52,388 bases of DNA from an uncultured Muribaculaceae bacterium. GTDB lineage: Bacteria > Bacteroidota > Bacteroidia > Bacteroidales > Muribaculaceae. The notes below the pieces were generated by a model, which saw nothing but the letters and a program-made list of their open reading frames with translations, did not search any database and was not told where the DNA came from. The stretch covers positions 1-52,388 of the forward strand of contig CAJUIW010000014.1 of NCBI GenBank assembly GCA_910586895.1. The letters run 5' to 3'. The stretch's first letter is position 1. Every line of letters starts with the position of its first letter. This document shows positions 34,926 to 45,200 of the stretch, one piece after another. Made by a program: the position numbers and the translations under genes.

Positions 34926-36359
34926 GAACTGGGCCATTGCTCCTACACGACGGGCCCAGCGATGGGCGCCGTCAAAGTTCTGACGCATGCCGATGTTGAA
35001 TTCCGCTCCCACCTGAATGCGCGGTGTGAGATTCCAGAATACGTTGGCCGCCACATACTGACCGAATTTATACTCCGAGGATGCCACGTCATGTTTCGGC
35101 ATGAAGCGTGTCTGTGAGTATGTGACCGAAGCAAACAGATTGGGGCGGAAGTTGTACTGTGCGGCCACGTTGAATCCCATGGCTGCCGGAGCGTAAAGCT
35201 CTCCTTCATGTCCGGGACGGGCTATAAGGTCGTAGTTGCCCATCTGCAGGTCGCCGCCAAGACTTTCGTAGCCCTTGCCTCCGCATACATTGGCATATAT
35301 TGTCCATGCCGGAGCAGGATGAAGCACGGTGCTGAGCTGCAATCCCCATCCGAGGATATTGTGATTGCGTCCGGCCACGAGGTCGCGGTAAGGGAGAGTG
35401 CGCAGTATGCCGGCAAGACGCACATGCTCGGAACGTCCCCATTCATACTGTATGAAAGCTGCTGCATCCGGAAGCCAGTCATCAACCTTTTCAGTCACCG
35501 AATCGGTCAGGGCCGGTTGTGTCGAGGGCGTCTCAAGGCTCGCGGCAACAGTCCAGAGTTTGGCTATCGGCTTCATCCAGCGGACAAGTACTGATGTCGG
35601 AGATATCTTGTTGTTGGGGCCTGAGGCATCAACCGTAGGCGGTAAAGCCGACGGGTCGCTGAATGTGGAGCTGGCATAGCCTATGGTCCAGTTGTTGATC
35701 GTTGCGTATGCTTTCTTCAGGTGGAAGTCCACACCCTGATAACCGTTGAAGTTGGCCTCGATATATAGTTGATAGTTGCCGAGCGTCTTGTTGCGCCCTA
35801 TCACGCGGAAGAATAGAGTGGAGCCGGATGGTGTTGTACCGAAGCGCTTCATCCGGGCAGGCGATGGTGTCATAGGTATGAAGTAGGGGGAAAATCCGTT
35901 GATAGGAACCACACCGCCCCATTCGTACCATCCGCGCATACGCACGCAGCCTCCTATGCCCATTGCTAGTGAGGCATCCTTGCTCATGAACAGAAAGTAG
36001 GGGGCCGCCGGATCCTGGAAGTGGCGGAACTGGTCGTAGTAGAAGTTGTCAATCAGAGTCCGGATGGAGTCCAGATGCTGCTGGGTATTGTTGGATAGCG
36101 GTTTGCCGTCGATATAGATTATCTTATGTGATGCAGCCAGAGAGTCATGCTGAATGTCGACAAGACTTTTCGGCTTTGTTGTCGCAACATCTACCGAAGG
36201 GCTGTCATCCGGAATAGCCATGCCGGTGGAATCGGCTTTTGCCGGAGCTTTTTTCGATATTACACGAGCCGGAGCCGTCAGGCGCAGGGAAGTTTCCTGA
36301 GCTGACAGAACAGTACCGGATAAACATATGGCTGTGATGAACATCAATACCTTTTTCAT
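34917..36359 (-). CDS. DcaP-like outer-membrane porin
   Basis: A 480-residue exported protein with signal peptide (to about 20). A linker rich in Pro/Ala/Lys (about 25-60) precedes a short helical segment (about 85-110). The rest is an outer-membrane barrel: alternating amphipathic strands, SSTFSDPSALPPTVDASGP in the middle that resembles the DcaP porin family, and a C-terminal strand ending in Phe (QFSF). It probably lets small solutes through the outer membrane, but its substrate cannot be read from the sequence. Family placement is moderate. Confidence 0.75.
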   Translation of the reverse strand: MKKVLMFITAICLSGTVLSAQETSLRLTAPARVISKKAPAKADSTGMAIPDDSPSVDVATTKPKSLVDIQHDSLAASHKIIYIDGKPLSNNTQQHLDSIRTLIDNFYYDQFRHFQDPAAPYFLFMSKDASLAMGIGGCVRMRGWYEWGGVVPINGFSPYFIPMTPSPARMKRFGTTPSGSTLFFRVIGRNKTLGNYQLYIEANFNGYQGVDFHLKKAYATINNWTIGYASSTFSDPSALPPTVDASGPNNKISPTSVLVRWMKPIAKLWTVAASLETPSTQPALTDSVTEKVDDWLPDAAAFIQYEWGRSEHVRLAGILRTLPYRDLVAGRNHNILGWGLQLSTVLHPAPAWTIYANVCGGKGYESLGGDLQMGNYDLIARPGHEGELYAPAAMGFNVAAQYNFRPNLFASVTYSQTRFMPKHDVASSEYKFGQYVAANVFWNLTPRIQVGAEFNIGMRQNFDGAHRWARRVGAMAQFSF

Positions 36360-36413
36360 GATCGGAATGTGACTGTAATGTGAAGTAAATAGTTGAACGT
36401 ACCTCTATAACGC

Positions 36414-36444
36414 TTTGCCGCGTTATGATGTTTAGCTAAATTTG
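36414..36444 (+). promoter_or_regulatory. birA promoter (TTTG-N19-TAAATTTG)
   Basis: TTTG (36414-36417), 19 nt, then TAAATTTG (36437-36444), with the ATG at 36448 only 3 nt after the -7 box. The transcript is predicted to be leaderless. Confidence 0.7.
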
Positions 36445-36447
36445 CGT

Positions 36448-37191
36448 ATGCAAAAAATAATAAGGCTTGACAGCGTTACGTCAACCAATACATATATGGC
36501 CACTCTGCCGCCGGACACCCCTGACGGCACCGTAGTGACGGTACGCGACCAGACTTGCGGGCGCGGACAGCGGGGCAACAGCTGGGAGGCTGCGCCGGGT
36601 AAGAATATCACACTTTCCATTCTTCTGCGTCCTGAGGAGGTCGAGGCCCGTAGCCAATTCATGGTGTCAGAAGCAGTAGCGTTGGGTGTGGCTGATACTG
36701 TAATGGAGTTTCTTGGCCCGGACGCGAATGTGAAAGTGAAGTGGCCCAACGATATTTATGTCGATGACCGCAAGATATGCGGCATCCTGATAGAGAACAC
36801 CCTATGTGGCCGTAAAATAGAGCGGAGCATCGCAGGGATAGGTCTTAATGTGAATCAAGAACGTTTCCTGAGCGATGCTCCGAATCCTGTGTCGATGTAT
36901 ATGCTTTCCGGGCGTGAATTCCCAGTGTGTGAGGTCGAGGAGGCGCTTTGCCGCAATGTGCTCGAATTGACGCGAGGCTATCTGACGCCGGAGCGCTTCG
37001 GCCATCTGCACAGCCGCTACTGCTCTATGCTTTGGCGCGGGGAGGGGTTTTTCCCGTATCGTGAGGCCGCAAGCGGCGAGAGGCTGGAGGCTGCGGTCGA
37101 TTCCATCGCTCCCACAGGTCATATGACACTGCGCCTTACCGACAGCTCACTCCGCACCTACGCTTTCAAGGAGGTGCACGCCATTCTCTGA
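36448..37191 (+). CDS. birA: Biotin--[acetyl-CoA-carboxylase] ligase
   Basis: A 247-residue biotin protein ligase of the short, non-repressor type: no N-terminal helix-turn-helix. It carries the biotinyl-AMP loop GRGQRGNSWEA, KNITLSILLRP and the KWPNDIYVDDRKICGIL lysine motif, followed by a short C-terminal SH3-like domain. It biotinylates carboxylase/decarboxylase subunits. The ATG at 36448 lies 3 nt after the promoter -7 box; the TTG at 36442 would fall inside the box. Confidence 0.95.
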   Translation: MQKIIRLDSVTSTNTYMATLPPDTPDGTVVTVRDQTCGRGQRGNSWEAAPGKNITLSILLRPEEVEARSQFMVSEAVALGVADTVMEFLGPDANVKVKWPNDIYVDDRKICGILIENTLCGRKIERSIAGIGLNVNQERFLSDAPNPVSMYMLSGREFPVCEVEEALCRNVLELTRGYLTPERFGHLHSRYCSMLWRGEGFFPYREAASGERLEAAVDSIAPTGHMTLRLTDSSLRTYAFKEVHAIL

Positions 37192-37198
37192 CCGCTGC

Positions 37199-38701
37199 TT
37201 ATTTCACAGGGTTGTAAGGCGTGTGTTCACGCTCCATTATGGCTTGCAACTTAGCCACAATATCGGGATGCCGGGCAGCAACATCGTTCTGTTCCGCAAG
37301 GTCCGTGTCCAGATTGTAAAGCTGCATGGTGGAGTTGCCTTTGTTGATATTGGTTATTATACCTTTCCATGGGCCCATGCGCACAGCTTTGTTGCCAATG
37401 TTCGGGTCGGGATACTCCCAGTAGAGATAGTCATGGCTGCGCTGACGTGAGGTGTTGCCTGTAAGGACCGGAAGGTAGCTGATGCCGTCTGTGGCCGGGG
37501 ATGGTATACCGGCTACTTCGGCAAGCGTGGGCATCACATCCTGAAAGCAGCTTATATGGTCCGATTCGGAGCCTGGTTTGATATGTCCTTTCCATACAGC
37601 GATGTGCGGGACGCGTATACCACCTTCATGCAGAAAGCACTTTCCCCAACCGTATTCCGAACGGAACGGGCCGCCGCTGTTGAACCAGGGCGAATCAGAG
37701 CCGCCGTTGAACGTCGGGCCATTGTCCGAGGTGAATATGATAAGCGTATTGTCATACAGACCTTCATCCTTGAGCTTCTGTACGAGCATTCCCACCTGGG
37801 CGTCAAAATAGCTCACCATAGCAGCGTATGTAGCGCGGGGATATCGGCATGCCGCGTAGTCGGCGCGGCCGTCGTAAGGCTCTTCATCGCCAAATTTCTT
37901 GACATAATAGTCCACCCATTCCTTAGGAGCCATAAGCGATACATGTGGCAGAGGTGTGGTCCACATTATGAAAAACGGATTCTGACGGTTGGAATCGACG
38001 AAACCCATCAGCTCGCGGAAAATCAGGTCGTGGGCATAATCCTGCTGATAGAACCGTGAATAATTGGAGGCGTCGTGCGGATCTTCATCCTTGCGCAGGT
38101 GCATGTAGTGCGGATTGAACAGCTTGTTGCGAAGCATCACGCGTGATGAATCGCTGTATAGAAATGGCGGATAGTGCGTATGAGCCTGACGCTGACAATT
38201 ATAGCCATAGAAACGGTCAAAGCCCTGCTTAAGTGGTTCACCTTCGGACCCGGGATAGCCGAGGCCCCATTTGCCGAAGCATCCTGTGCGATAGCCGGCC
38301 TGCTGCATCATGCGTCCCAAGGTCATTGTCCCGGCTTTGAGCGGGGCTTGTCCTTCGAGTCCGGGGTGGACGTACATTGAATCATGATTGTTGACCGCTC
38401 CGCGCGAACCCATTTCGTTGTTATGCCGTATCTGCGCATGTCCGCTGTGCATGCCGGTCATAAGCACGCATCTGGCCGGCCCTGATACCGGTGAGCCGCT
38501 GTAATGATTGGTAAATTTCATGCCGTCGTCGCGTAGACGGTCAATGTTGGGAGTCTCGATTTTCTGCTGCCCGTAGCAGCCGAGTTCGCCATAGCCAAGG
38601 TCATCCATTATAATGTAAATGACGTTAGGCTTGTCCGATGCCGCATGTATATTCGTGATCGCGGTGGAGGCAAACAGAGCGGTAAGTATAGAGTTACGCA
38701 T
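37199..38701 (-). CDS. S1-family sulfatase (Ser-type formylglycine site)
   Basis: A 500-residue exported sulfatase. The signal peptide ends near residue 21. Metal ligands lie in IIMDDLGYGELG (Asp33, Asp34). The maturation motif SGPAR (Ser73-x-Pro-x-Arg77) is of the Ser type, so the residue made into formylglycine is Ser73 and an anaerobic-type maturase (anSME) is needed; none is in this window. Later motifs DNGP and GKWGLG fit family S1. In a SusCD locus with a GH20 hexosaminidase, it probably removes sulfate from host glycans such as mucin. The ATG at 38701 is preferred over the TTG at 38707. It lies 28 bp after the GH20 gene. Confidence 0.88.
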   Translation of the reverse strand: MRNSILTALFASTAITNIHAASDKPNVIYIIMDDLGYGELGCYGQQKIETPNIDRLRDDGMKFTNHYSGSPVSGPARCVLMTGMHSGHAQIRHNNEMGSRGAVNNHDSMYVHPGLEGQAPLKAGTMTLGRMMQQAGYRTGCFGKWGLGYPGSEGEPLKQGFDRFYGYNCQRQAHTHYPPFLYSDSSRVMLRNKLFNPHYMHLRKDEDPHDASNYSRFYQQDYAHDLIFRELMGFVDSNRQNPFFIMWTTPLPHVSLMAPKEWVDYYVKKFGDEEPYDGRADYAACRYPRATYAAMVSYFDAQVGMLVQKLKDEGLYDNTLIIFTSDNGPTFNGGSDSPWFNSGGPFRSEYGWGKCFLHEGGIRVPHIAVWKGHIKPGSESDHISCFQDVMPTLAEVAGIPSPATDGISYLPVLTGNTSRQRSHDYLYWEYPDPNIGNKAVRMGPWKGIITNINKGNSTMQLYNLDTDLAEQNDVAARHPDIVAKLQAIMEREHTPYNPVK

Positions 38702-38729
38702 TGTCAATGAAATATATGGATTATTAGAT

Positions 38730-40229
38730 TCAGTTCTTGAACATGGGGGTCAATCTGTCAATGTCAGACTGGAATTCAGCCAATGGTTTGCGCGGACCTT
38801 TGTGCCACATAAGTTCCGATAGTGCAAAGATACGCGGAAAAAGACGAAGGTCAAGCATCTGTTCGGTCAGATTGTAGTCGGTCCACAGAGCGCACGTCAT
38901 GCCCAGAATCCGCTTGTCGCCACGCGCCAGAACGCTGTCGGCGGGATTGGCGGTATATGCTTTCTCAAGATTGAATGTCCGCTCAGGACCGTAGCCTTTC
39001 CATGGCTCCTCGGGGAAGTTGATGTAGCAGTAGTAATTAGGACTGAGAATCACCTGCATGTCACGCTCAAGGGCATTGCGTACGGCAAGGTCGCCATGGC
39101 CGCGGTAGTTCCACCACTGTATCACACTGTTTTTCGGCAGAGGGGTGCCGTCATTGCTGTACACGGCATCTCCCCAGAATATGGCCTTACGCCCTTTGGC
39201 TTCAAGATGCGAGGCAAGTTGTGCCGACAGCCATAGCTGCAGGTCGTGTGTGCCCTTGAGCCCATGCTGCTGTATGCGGGCCTGACAGTCGGGGCATTTC
39301 TCCCAGTTGGCTTTCGGCGCTTCATCCCCTCCAAGATGTATGTATTGGCCGTGAAATATGTCGCAGATTTCATCAATGATAGTTGTCAGAGCCTCGACTG
39401 TACGGTCCTTTCCAGCACAGAAAATATTTTCGGTGAATCCTTGTGCCGGGACATCCGGAACGGTCCCGAAACATCCTAATTCCGGGTATGCGTTGAGGGC
39501 AGCCTCGCTGTGACCGGGTAGATCGATTTCCGGCACAATCTCTACGCCCCACTGTGATGCATATTCAACTACCTTGCGCATATCCTCTCGTGAATAGTAG
39601 CCTTGCTGTTCCGGCTCTTTTCCAACGAAAGCCCCCTTGGCTGTGAGCATCGGGAAGGCTTTTATCTCAGGGCGCCATCCCAGCCCTTCGGTGAGGTGCC
39701 AGTGAAACCGGTTCATTTTCAGGCGCGAGGCCATGCGGATAAGCGCGAGTATTTTTTCAATAGATTGTTTCTGCCGCCCCGAATCGAGCATGAATGCCCG
39801 CCATGTGCAGCGGGGCGTGTCGGTTACTGTGATTCTTTCCGTTATGCTGTCAGAGGTGGATAATATTTGAGAGAGAGTGTGTAGTCCATATATGAAACCG
39901 TTGTAATCAGCGGCCTGGAGATGGGCTTTGTTGCCGTTAATATAAAGGGTGTATGATTCCGGTTCACAGCTTGACTTCAGCCGGCTTTTTTTGCCATATC
40001 TTATGTCAAGTCCTGTCATTTCGGATATAAAACTTGCCGGGGGGAGCGACTTTGCCACATTTCGAGGCGATTCGACGGATAGTGTAATCTTTTTTGACAC
40101 CGGTAGCATATTTCCTGAACTACTGATGGATTCAGGCTGAGGGATGACTGCCGGAGTGCCTGCCGATGTGTGGTTGAAGGATAGGAATATGCTGACCGCC
40201 ATGGTCAGGAATGTGCGGAATAAGTGCAT
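38730..40229 (-). CDS. GH20 beta-N-acetylhexosaminidase
   Basis: A 499-residue exported GH20 enzyme. The signal peptide runs to about residue 23. An N-terminal GH20b domain (about 28-135) precedes the catalytic barrel with FHWHLTEGLGWR (176-186), PEIDLPGH (233-240) and the catalytic GGDEAP with Asp302 and Glu303. It removes terminal GlcNAc or GalNAc by the substrate-assisted mechanism. It follows SusD after a terminator-like hairpin and precedes the sulfatase, in the order expected for stepwise trimming of sulfated host glycans. Confidence 0.93.
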   Translation of the reverse strand: MHLFRTFLTMAVSIFLSFNHTSAGTPAVIPQPESISSSGNMLPVSKKITLSVESPRNVAKSLPPASFISEMTGLDIRYGKKSRLKSSCEPESYTLYINGNKAHLQAADYNGFIYGLHTLSQILSTSDSITERITVTDTPRCTWRAFMLDSGRQKQSIEKILALIRMASRLKMNRFHWHLTEGLGWRPEIKAFPMLTAKGAFVGKEPEQQGYYSREDMRKVVEYASQWGVEIVPEIDLPGHSEAALNAYPELGCFGTVPDVPAQGFTENIFCAGKDRTVEALTTIIDEICDIFHGQYIHLGGDEAPKANWEKCPDCQARIQQHGLKGTHDLQLWLSAQLASHLEAKGRKAIFWGDAVYSNDGTPLPKNSVIQWWNYRGHGDLAVRNALERDMQVILSPNYYCYINFPEEPWKGYGPERTFNLEKAYTANPADSVLARGDKRILGMTCALWTDYNLTEQMLDLRLFPRIFALSELMWHKGPRKPLAEFQSDIDRLTPMFKN

Positions 40230-40243
40230 GCTGTTATCGGTAT

Positions 40244-40276
40244 AAAAATCTCCCCGGAGCGGATTCTCCGGGGAGA
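40244..40276 (-). terminator. Intercistronic terminator/attenuator between SusD and GH20 genes
   Basis: TCTCCCCGGAG (40249-40259) pairs perfectly with CTCCGGGGAGA (40266-40276) around a 6-nt loop. On the minus strand the hairpin is followed by TTTTT. It would reduce read-through from SusC/SusD into the hydrolase and sulfatase genes. Confidence 0.75.
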
Positions 40277-40331
40277 AACGGGAATTGTGTTTACCTAACT
40301 TTAACCTATGATATTGATGGAGACGTGTCTG

Positions 40332-42194
40332 TTATTTGACTCCGTCATCCCAGCCCGGATTCTGAGTGAGCTGTGGGTTCAGCACACGTTCGTTGCGGGG
40401 TATGGGATTAAGGTAGTAGTAATCGGGCCAGAGATGCGTCTGTGCGGGATGGAAGGTGAGGTAGCCTTCTTCGCCGTCGCCATAGACGGTTACAGCAGTT
40501 CCTGCCGGGAAATCGGATTTGCGTACCCACTGGCCGAGCTTCTGTTTCATCATGTATGAACATTTCTTCCAGCGGCGGAGATCGTCGAAGCGGAAGCCCT
40601 CGGAGAAGAATTCTATGCGGCGTTCGCGGCGTATTTCCCACAGAAGAGGCGAAACTTCATAGTCGCCGGCGTAGTCAGGATTGCCAAGGTCACGTTTGGG
40701 GTCGAATGCAGCATCAATCTCAGCAACCTTCATCGGCGCCACATTGGCTCGGGGACGCAGACGGTTGATGGTGGCATCGGCTACTGTCTGATCAAAATTG
40801 CCAAGCTCACATGCCGCTTCAGCCCAGTTGAGCATAACTTCCTCAATGCGGAATATTGGCATATCCACCTCTTCGTTGCGCTGTGCGCCCTGTTCAAGAT
40901 ATGTGGCGAAGAATTTCCAGTTGTTGTAGCCGAAGGCTGATTTGTACCAAGGCTGTCCATCGAGATAGAAGTCATAGTGTGGTACATGGCCGAGTACGCC
41001 GCCCGAATATCCCTGGCGGAACGGGAGTGTCTTCTGACGCTCCTTTGCGGTTCCGTAGCCTATGCCTACCCGTATGGCCAGGGAGTCGATATATGCACGG
41101 TCATGATCATCGGCAGAAAAGTCCCAACGGCTGTCCCAGGCATCGGCTGCCATGGAGCGGTCCACTTCATAGGGGGGAGTGACATGCATCCATAGGCGGT
41201 GGTCGCGGTTGGCGAATTCATCGTACATGTTGCGGTCTGATATGAATTTGTCGCTTGTCCAGCGGGGTTTTCCGTCGAAGCAGAGATAGCTGTCCACAAG
41301 GTCGCGGGTCGGGTTCCAATAGGAAGCGGCGGTGGTACCTGTGATGCTTATTGCATGTACTACGTTCTCGGAGTTGAGGTATTCGCGGTAAAGCAGCACT
41401 CCGGCCACTCCATCAAGATTCAGACTGGTGAAAAGGTCATCGTAGCAAGGGGTGACGTCCGGCTTTTCGGTGACAAGCTCGCGTGACACACGTTCGCATT
41501 CACGCAGGTATGTGTTGGAGCCTGACAGCCCATGATATTTGCGCCATGTGCCTTCAAAGAGAGTGAAGCGTGAGAGCAGGGCCTGAACTACGGCCTTGTT
41601 TATCGTATTCTTGCCGTCGCCTTCCGGACGGATATGTGTCTCAGCGAATTTGAGATCGGCAAGTATGTTGGCTGCCACTTCATCACGCGGCGTGCGCGGG
41701 CCCTCTATCAGATCCGCCTCGTTGTCAGAGAGTACATGGTCAATCCATGGCACGTCGCCATAAGCGCTCAGAAGTGAGAAATACCGGAATGAGCGGAAGA
41801 AATATCCCACACTACGCCAGTGGTCCTTATCGGCTTCGGTCATGGCTGAACCGTCCACATGGTCAAGCATCAGATTGACGCGGCGTATGAATGAATAGTA
41901 GTCCCATACGGTGCCGCTGCGCGCATCAGGCACAGTGACTGTACCGCGTATCCACGCGCTTTCACCGCTGCCACGGGTGGAATTGTATGATATGTCGTCG
42001 GTGTTTGTATCGCCATAGCCGAGAGTGGGCAAGGTTTCGTACAGTCCCCAGGCATAAGCCTTGAAGTTGTCCGATGTGGCGAATGCTGTTTCAGCAGTAG
42101 GTTCTGAAAGCGGCTTTCTGTCGAGGAAGTCATCGTTACAGGCTGACAATAACGAGGCCACGGCCAGTGCTGCAGGTATTATATTGTATTTCAT
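40332..42194 (-). CDS. SusD/RagB family nutrient-binding lipoprotein
   Basis: A 620-residue surface lipoprotein: lipobox LLSAC (Cys19) followed by NDDFLDRKPLSEPT, the usual start of SusD/RagB proteins. An N-terminal TPR-rich part and C-terminal RagB/SusD domain follow, ending near GWDDGVK. It pairs with SusC and caps its barrel to capture glycan. It is 16 bp after the SusC gene. The substrate is inferred only from the neighbouring GH20 and sulfatase genes. Confidence 0.94.
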   Translation of the reverse strand: MKYNIIPAALAVASLLSACNDDFLDRKPLSEPTAETAFATSDNFKAYAWGLYETLPTLGYGDTNTDDISYNSTRGSGESAWIRGTVTVPDARSGTVWDYYSFIRRVNLMLDHVDGSAMTEADKDHWRSVGYFFRSFRYFSLLSAYGDVPWIDHVLSDNEADLIEGPRTPRDEVAANILADLKFAETHIRPEGDGKNTINKAVVQALLSRFTLFEGTWRKYHGLSGSNTYLRECERVSRELVTEKPDVTPCYDDLFTSLNLDGVAGVLLYREYLNSENVVHAISITGTTAASYWNPTRDLVDSYLCFDGKPRWTSDKFISDRNMYDEFANRDHRLWMHVTPPYEVDRSMAADAWDSRWDFSADDHDRAYIDSLAIRVGIGYGTAKERQKTLPFRQGYSGGVLGHVPHYDFYLDGQPWYKSAFGYNNWKFFATYLEQGAQRNEEVDMPIFRIEEVMLNWAEAACELGNFDQTVADATINRLRPRANVAPMKVAEIDAAFDPKRDLGNPDYAGDYEVSPLLWEIRRERRIEFFSEGFRFDDLRRWKKCSYMMKQKLGQWVRKSDFPAGTAVTVYGDGEEGYLTFHPAQTHLWPDYYYLNPIPRNERVLNPQLTQNPGWDDGVK

Positions 42195-42210
42195 ATATGG
42201 TACTGTCTTG

Positions 42211-45200
42211 TTAGATGGTTAGGTTGATGCCGAATGAAATCTTACGCATATAGGGGTATGTCCATGCGCCGTTTGAGAGCATTTCGGGCTCCAGTCCGTG
42301 AGGCAGGTGGTCCCATGTCTTGAGATTCTCACCGCTGATGTACACACGCAGATTGTCCAGATATATCTTCTTGACGATATTGCGGGGCAGGGTATAGGAG
42401 AGTGTGATGTTCTGCAGGCGGAGGAATGACGCATCGGCAAGGTATTTGGTCTGTGTCCATCGGTTGTATGATGTGTTGACCGCATTGTTGGCGTATGTGC
42501 GGGGGAAGAATGCTCCGGGATTGTCCTCAGTCCAGAAATCGAGTGTTTCCTTGAAGTTGACACCCCAGCTGCCGTTAGGCCATACCATCTGGTCGGTGCG
42601 CCAGAAGTCCATCTTGCCAACTCCATGGAAGAAGAGCTGAAGGTCAAATCCTTTCCAGTTCACGCCGGCGCGTATGCCATAGATCATGCGGGGTGTGCGG
42701 TTGCCTATGATTCTGCGGTCGCCGGGATCGTCGGCTGTCCCGGCACCACTATAGATCTTGCCGTCGCCATCGTAGTCCACGTACAGAATGTCACCCGGAT
42801 ACATAGTTCCGGCACCCTGAGGTTTTGGAATGCCGTCTTTCAGGCTTCCGTCAGCGTTGAAGTCGTCGGCGGTATAGTAGCGGTCGGTGGTGTAGCCCCA
42901 TATTTCGCCGATCTCCATGCCTTCGTAATAATTGGTGAGGAGCTTGGTTTCGTTGCGGAAGCGGGTGATTTTGCTTCGGGTATCATAGAGATTGAATGAT
43001 ACGTTATATCCTACATCACCTATACGGTCAACCCAGCGGAGGTCAACTTCCCATCCGTTGGTACGGAGGTCGGCGGCATTCTGATTGGCTGGAGCCGCAC
43101 CTACTACCCATGGCAGATCCATACCGGGTGCAAGCATATCGCGTGTGTCGCGGCGATACCATTCAACGGTACCTGTAAGGCGGTTGTTGAGCAGACCGAA
43201 TTCGAGTGCGAAGTCAAGCGTGGCGGCTTTCTCCCATGAGAAGTTGGCGCTTACCAGTCCGGGCGCGCTGAGCGTGGTGGGCTTGGTGCCGTTGACAAGC
43301 CATGTTGTCTGATATATGCCCATTGACGGTATGTAGGGGTAATTGCTGCTGATGTTCTGGTTGCCTATCTCACCCCATGACGCGCGCAGCTTTAGGTTTG
43401 ACAGTACCGGCTGCAGTGACTGCATGAACTCCTCCTGTGAAATACGCCAGGCTCCGGAGAATGAAGGGAAGAAGCCGAAGCGATGGTTCTTCGGGAAGCG
43501 TGAGCTGCCATCGTAACGTCCGTTGGCTTCGAGCAGATAGCGGTTGTCGTAGTTGTAGGCTACACGGTAGAAGGCGCCTCGTACGGCATATTCCGAGAAT
43601 GAATCCTTCGAAGTTGTGGTGCCTGTGGCTCCGGATATCGAGGGGAGGTTCTCAAGCAGTACATCGTTGCGCTGTGTGAAGAGATCCTGATAGTGGCTTG
43701 ACTCCTGATTGTAGCCGGCGGTAAGGGCAAAGTTGTTCTTCCCGAAGCTGAAGTCATAGTTGCCGTAGATATTGACCGCATTATAATTTGTGGCGGACTC
43801 GGTTATCTGATAGGACGTGTTCTCAACGCTGTTCATCACGCCTGAGAAATTCATGCCGATATAATTGTATTTGTTGGAGTAGATGGAGTTCTGTCCGGTA
43901 GAGCGGTTGAATGTGTATTCTCCGGTCAGGCGCAGCCCTTTTATGCCGGGAGTGATTACTACACGGCCCAGTACACGGAGGTCAGTGCTCTTGATGCGGC
44001 GAGGTTCGCCGTTGAGGATGTATGTGGTGGAGCATTCCGCCGGATATTCCACTCCGTTGAGTTCGTAGGGGTAAATGTTCTGATATGATGGGAGAGTTAC
44101 AGCACTGCCCCATACACCGTTGCGACCTCCCTGCTCAACTACAGAGCGGAATGACGATGCATAGCGGATGTCGACAGAGGTGTTGAGCCATGATGTCACA
44201 TCCGTGCCGAGCGATGTGGCGAAGTTGGTGCGGCGGAATTTATCCTTGTCAGTTATCAGTATTCCATCTTCATTTGTATAGCCGAAGCTGATACGGTAAT
44301 TTGACCGCTGTGTCCCACCGCTGATCGAGGCGTTGTGGTTCTGCTGGAATCCATGATTGTCCATCATCTGGTCAAAAATGTCGTTTTCGCGCATCAGGAA
44401 CAGATTGCCTTTTTCATCGAAGATATACCCGTTGGGATATTTTGACGGATTGGCGTTGTAGTCGAGGATATACTGCTCCCACTGGGTGATGTTCTTTCCA
44501 TCGACGTAAGTGTCGTTGGCCCAGCCCATCTTTTTATATGCGGTTACCTCTTCGATGGGTGATGCTTTGCGTGGAAGTTCTATGGGGCTTGTGAAAGAGA
44601 AGTTATTGTTGTATGACACGCGCGGACGCTGCTCCTTGGAGCCCTGTTTGGTGGTGATCAATATCACACCGAATGCGGCGCGAGCTCCGTAGATGGCTGA
44701 TGATGCGGCATCTTTCAGAACTGATACCGATTCGATATCCTGAGGGTCGATGAGATTGATGTCCATAGGTACGTTGTTGACAAGCACCAGAGGAGCGCCG
44801 CCGTTGATGGAGGTGGTACCGCGGATATTGAGAGATGATGATCCTCCTGGAGCACCCTGTGCAGCGAGATCGACACGGAGGCCCGGCACGGCGGCCTGAA
44901 GTGCTTCGGCGGTCGAAACTATCGGACGGTCACCGATGGTTTTGCCGACATCAACGTTGCTCACAGCACCGGTAACGTTTACTTTCTTCTGCTGTCCGAA
45001 TCCGATTACCACCACTTCGTCAAGAGCCGTGGCATCTTCGGCCAGAGATACTTTCATGTCCGGGCCTACAGCTTTTTTCTGCGGATGCATGCCTATGTAT
45101 GATATAAGCAGCTGCGACTCCGATTCGGGAACACGCAGGGTGAATTGTCCCGAGGCGTTTGTGGTGGTGCCTATCGAAGCATTTGACATACAGCGCACGG

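Noticed and set aside
36442..36450. TTG start at 36442 for birA
   Set aside because: It falls inside the -7 box; ATG at 36448 fits the usual N-terminus.
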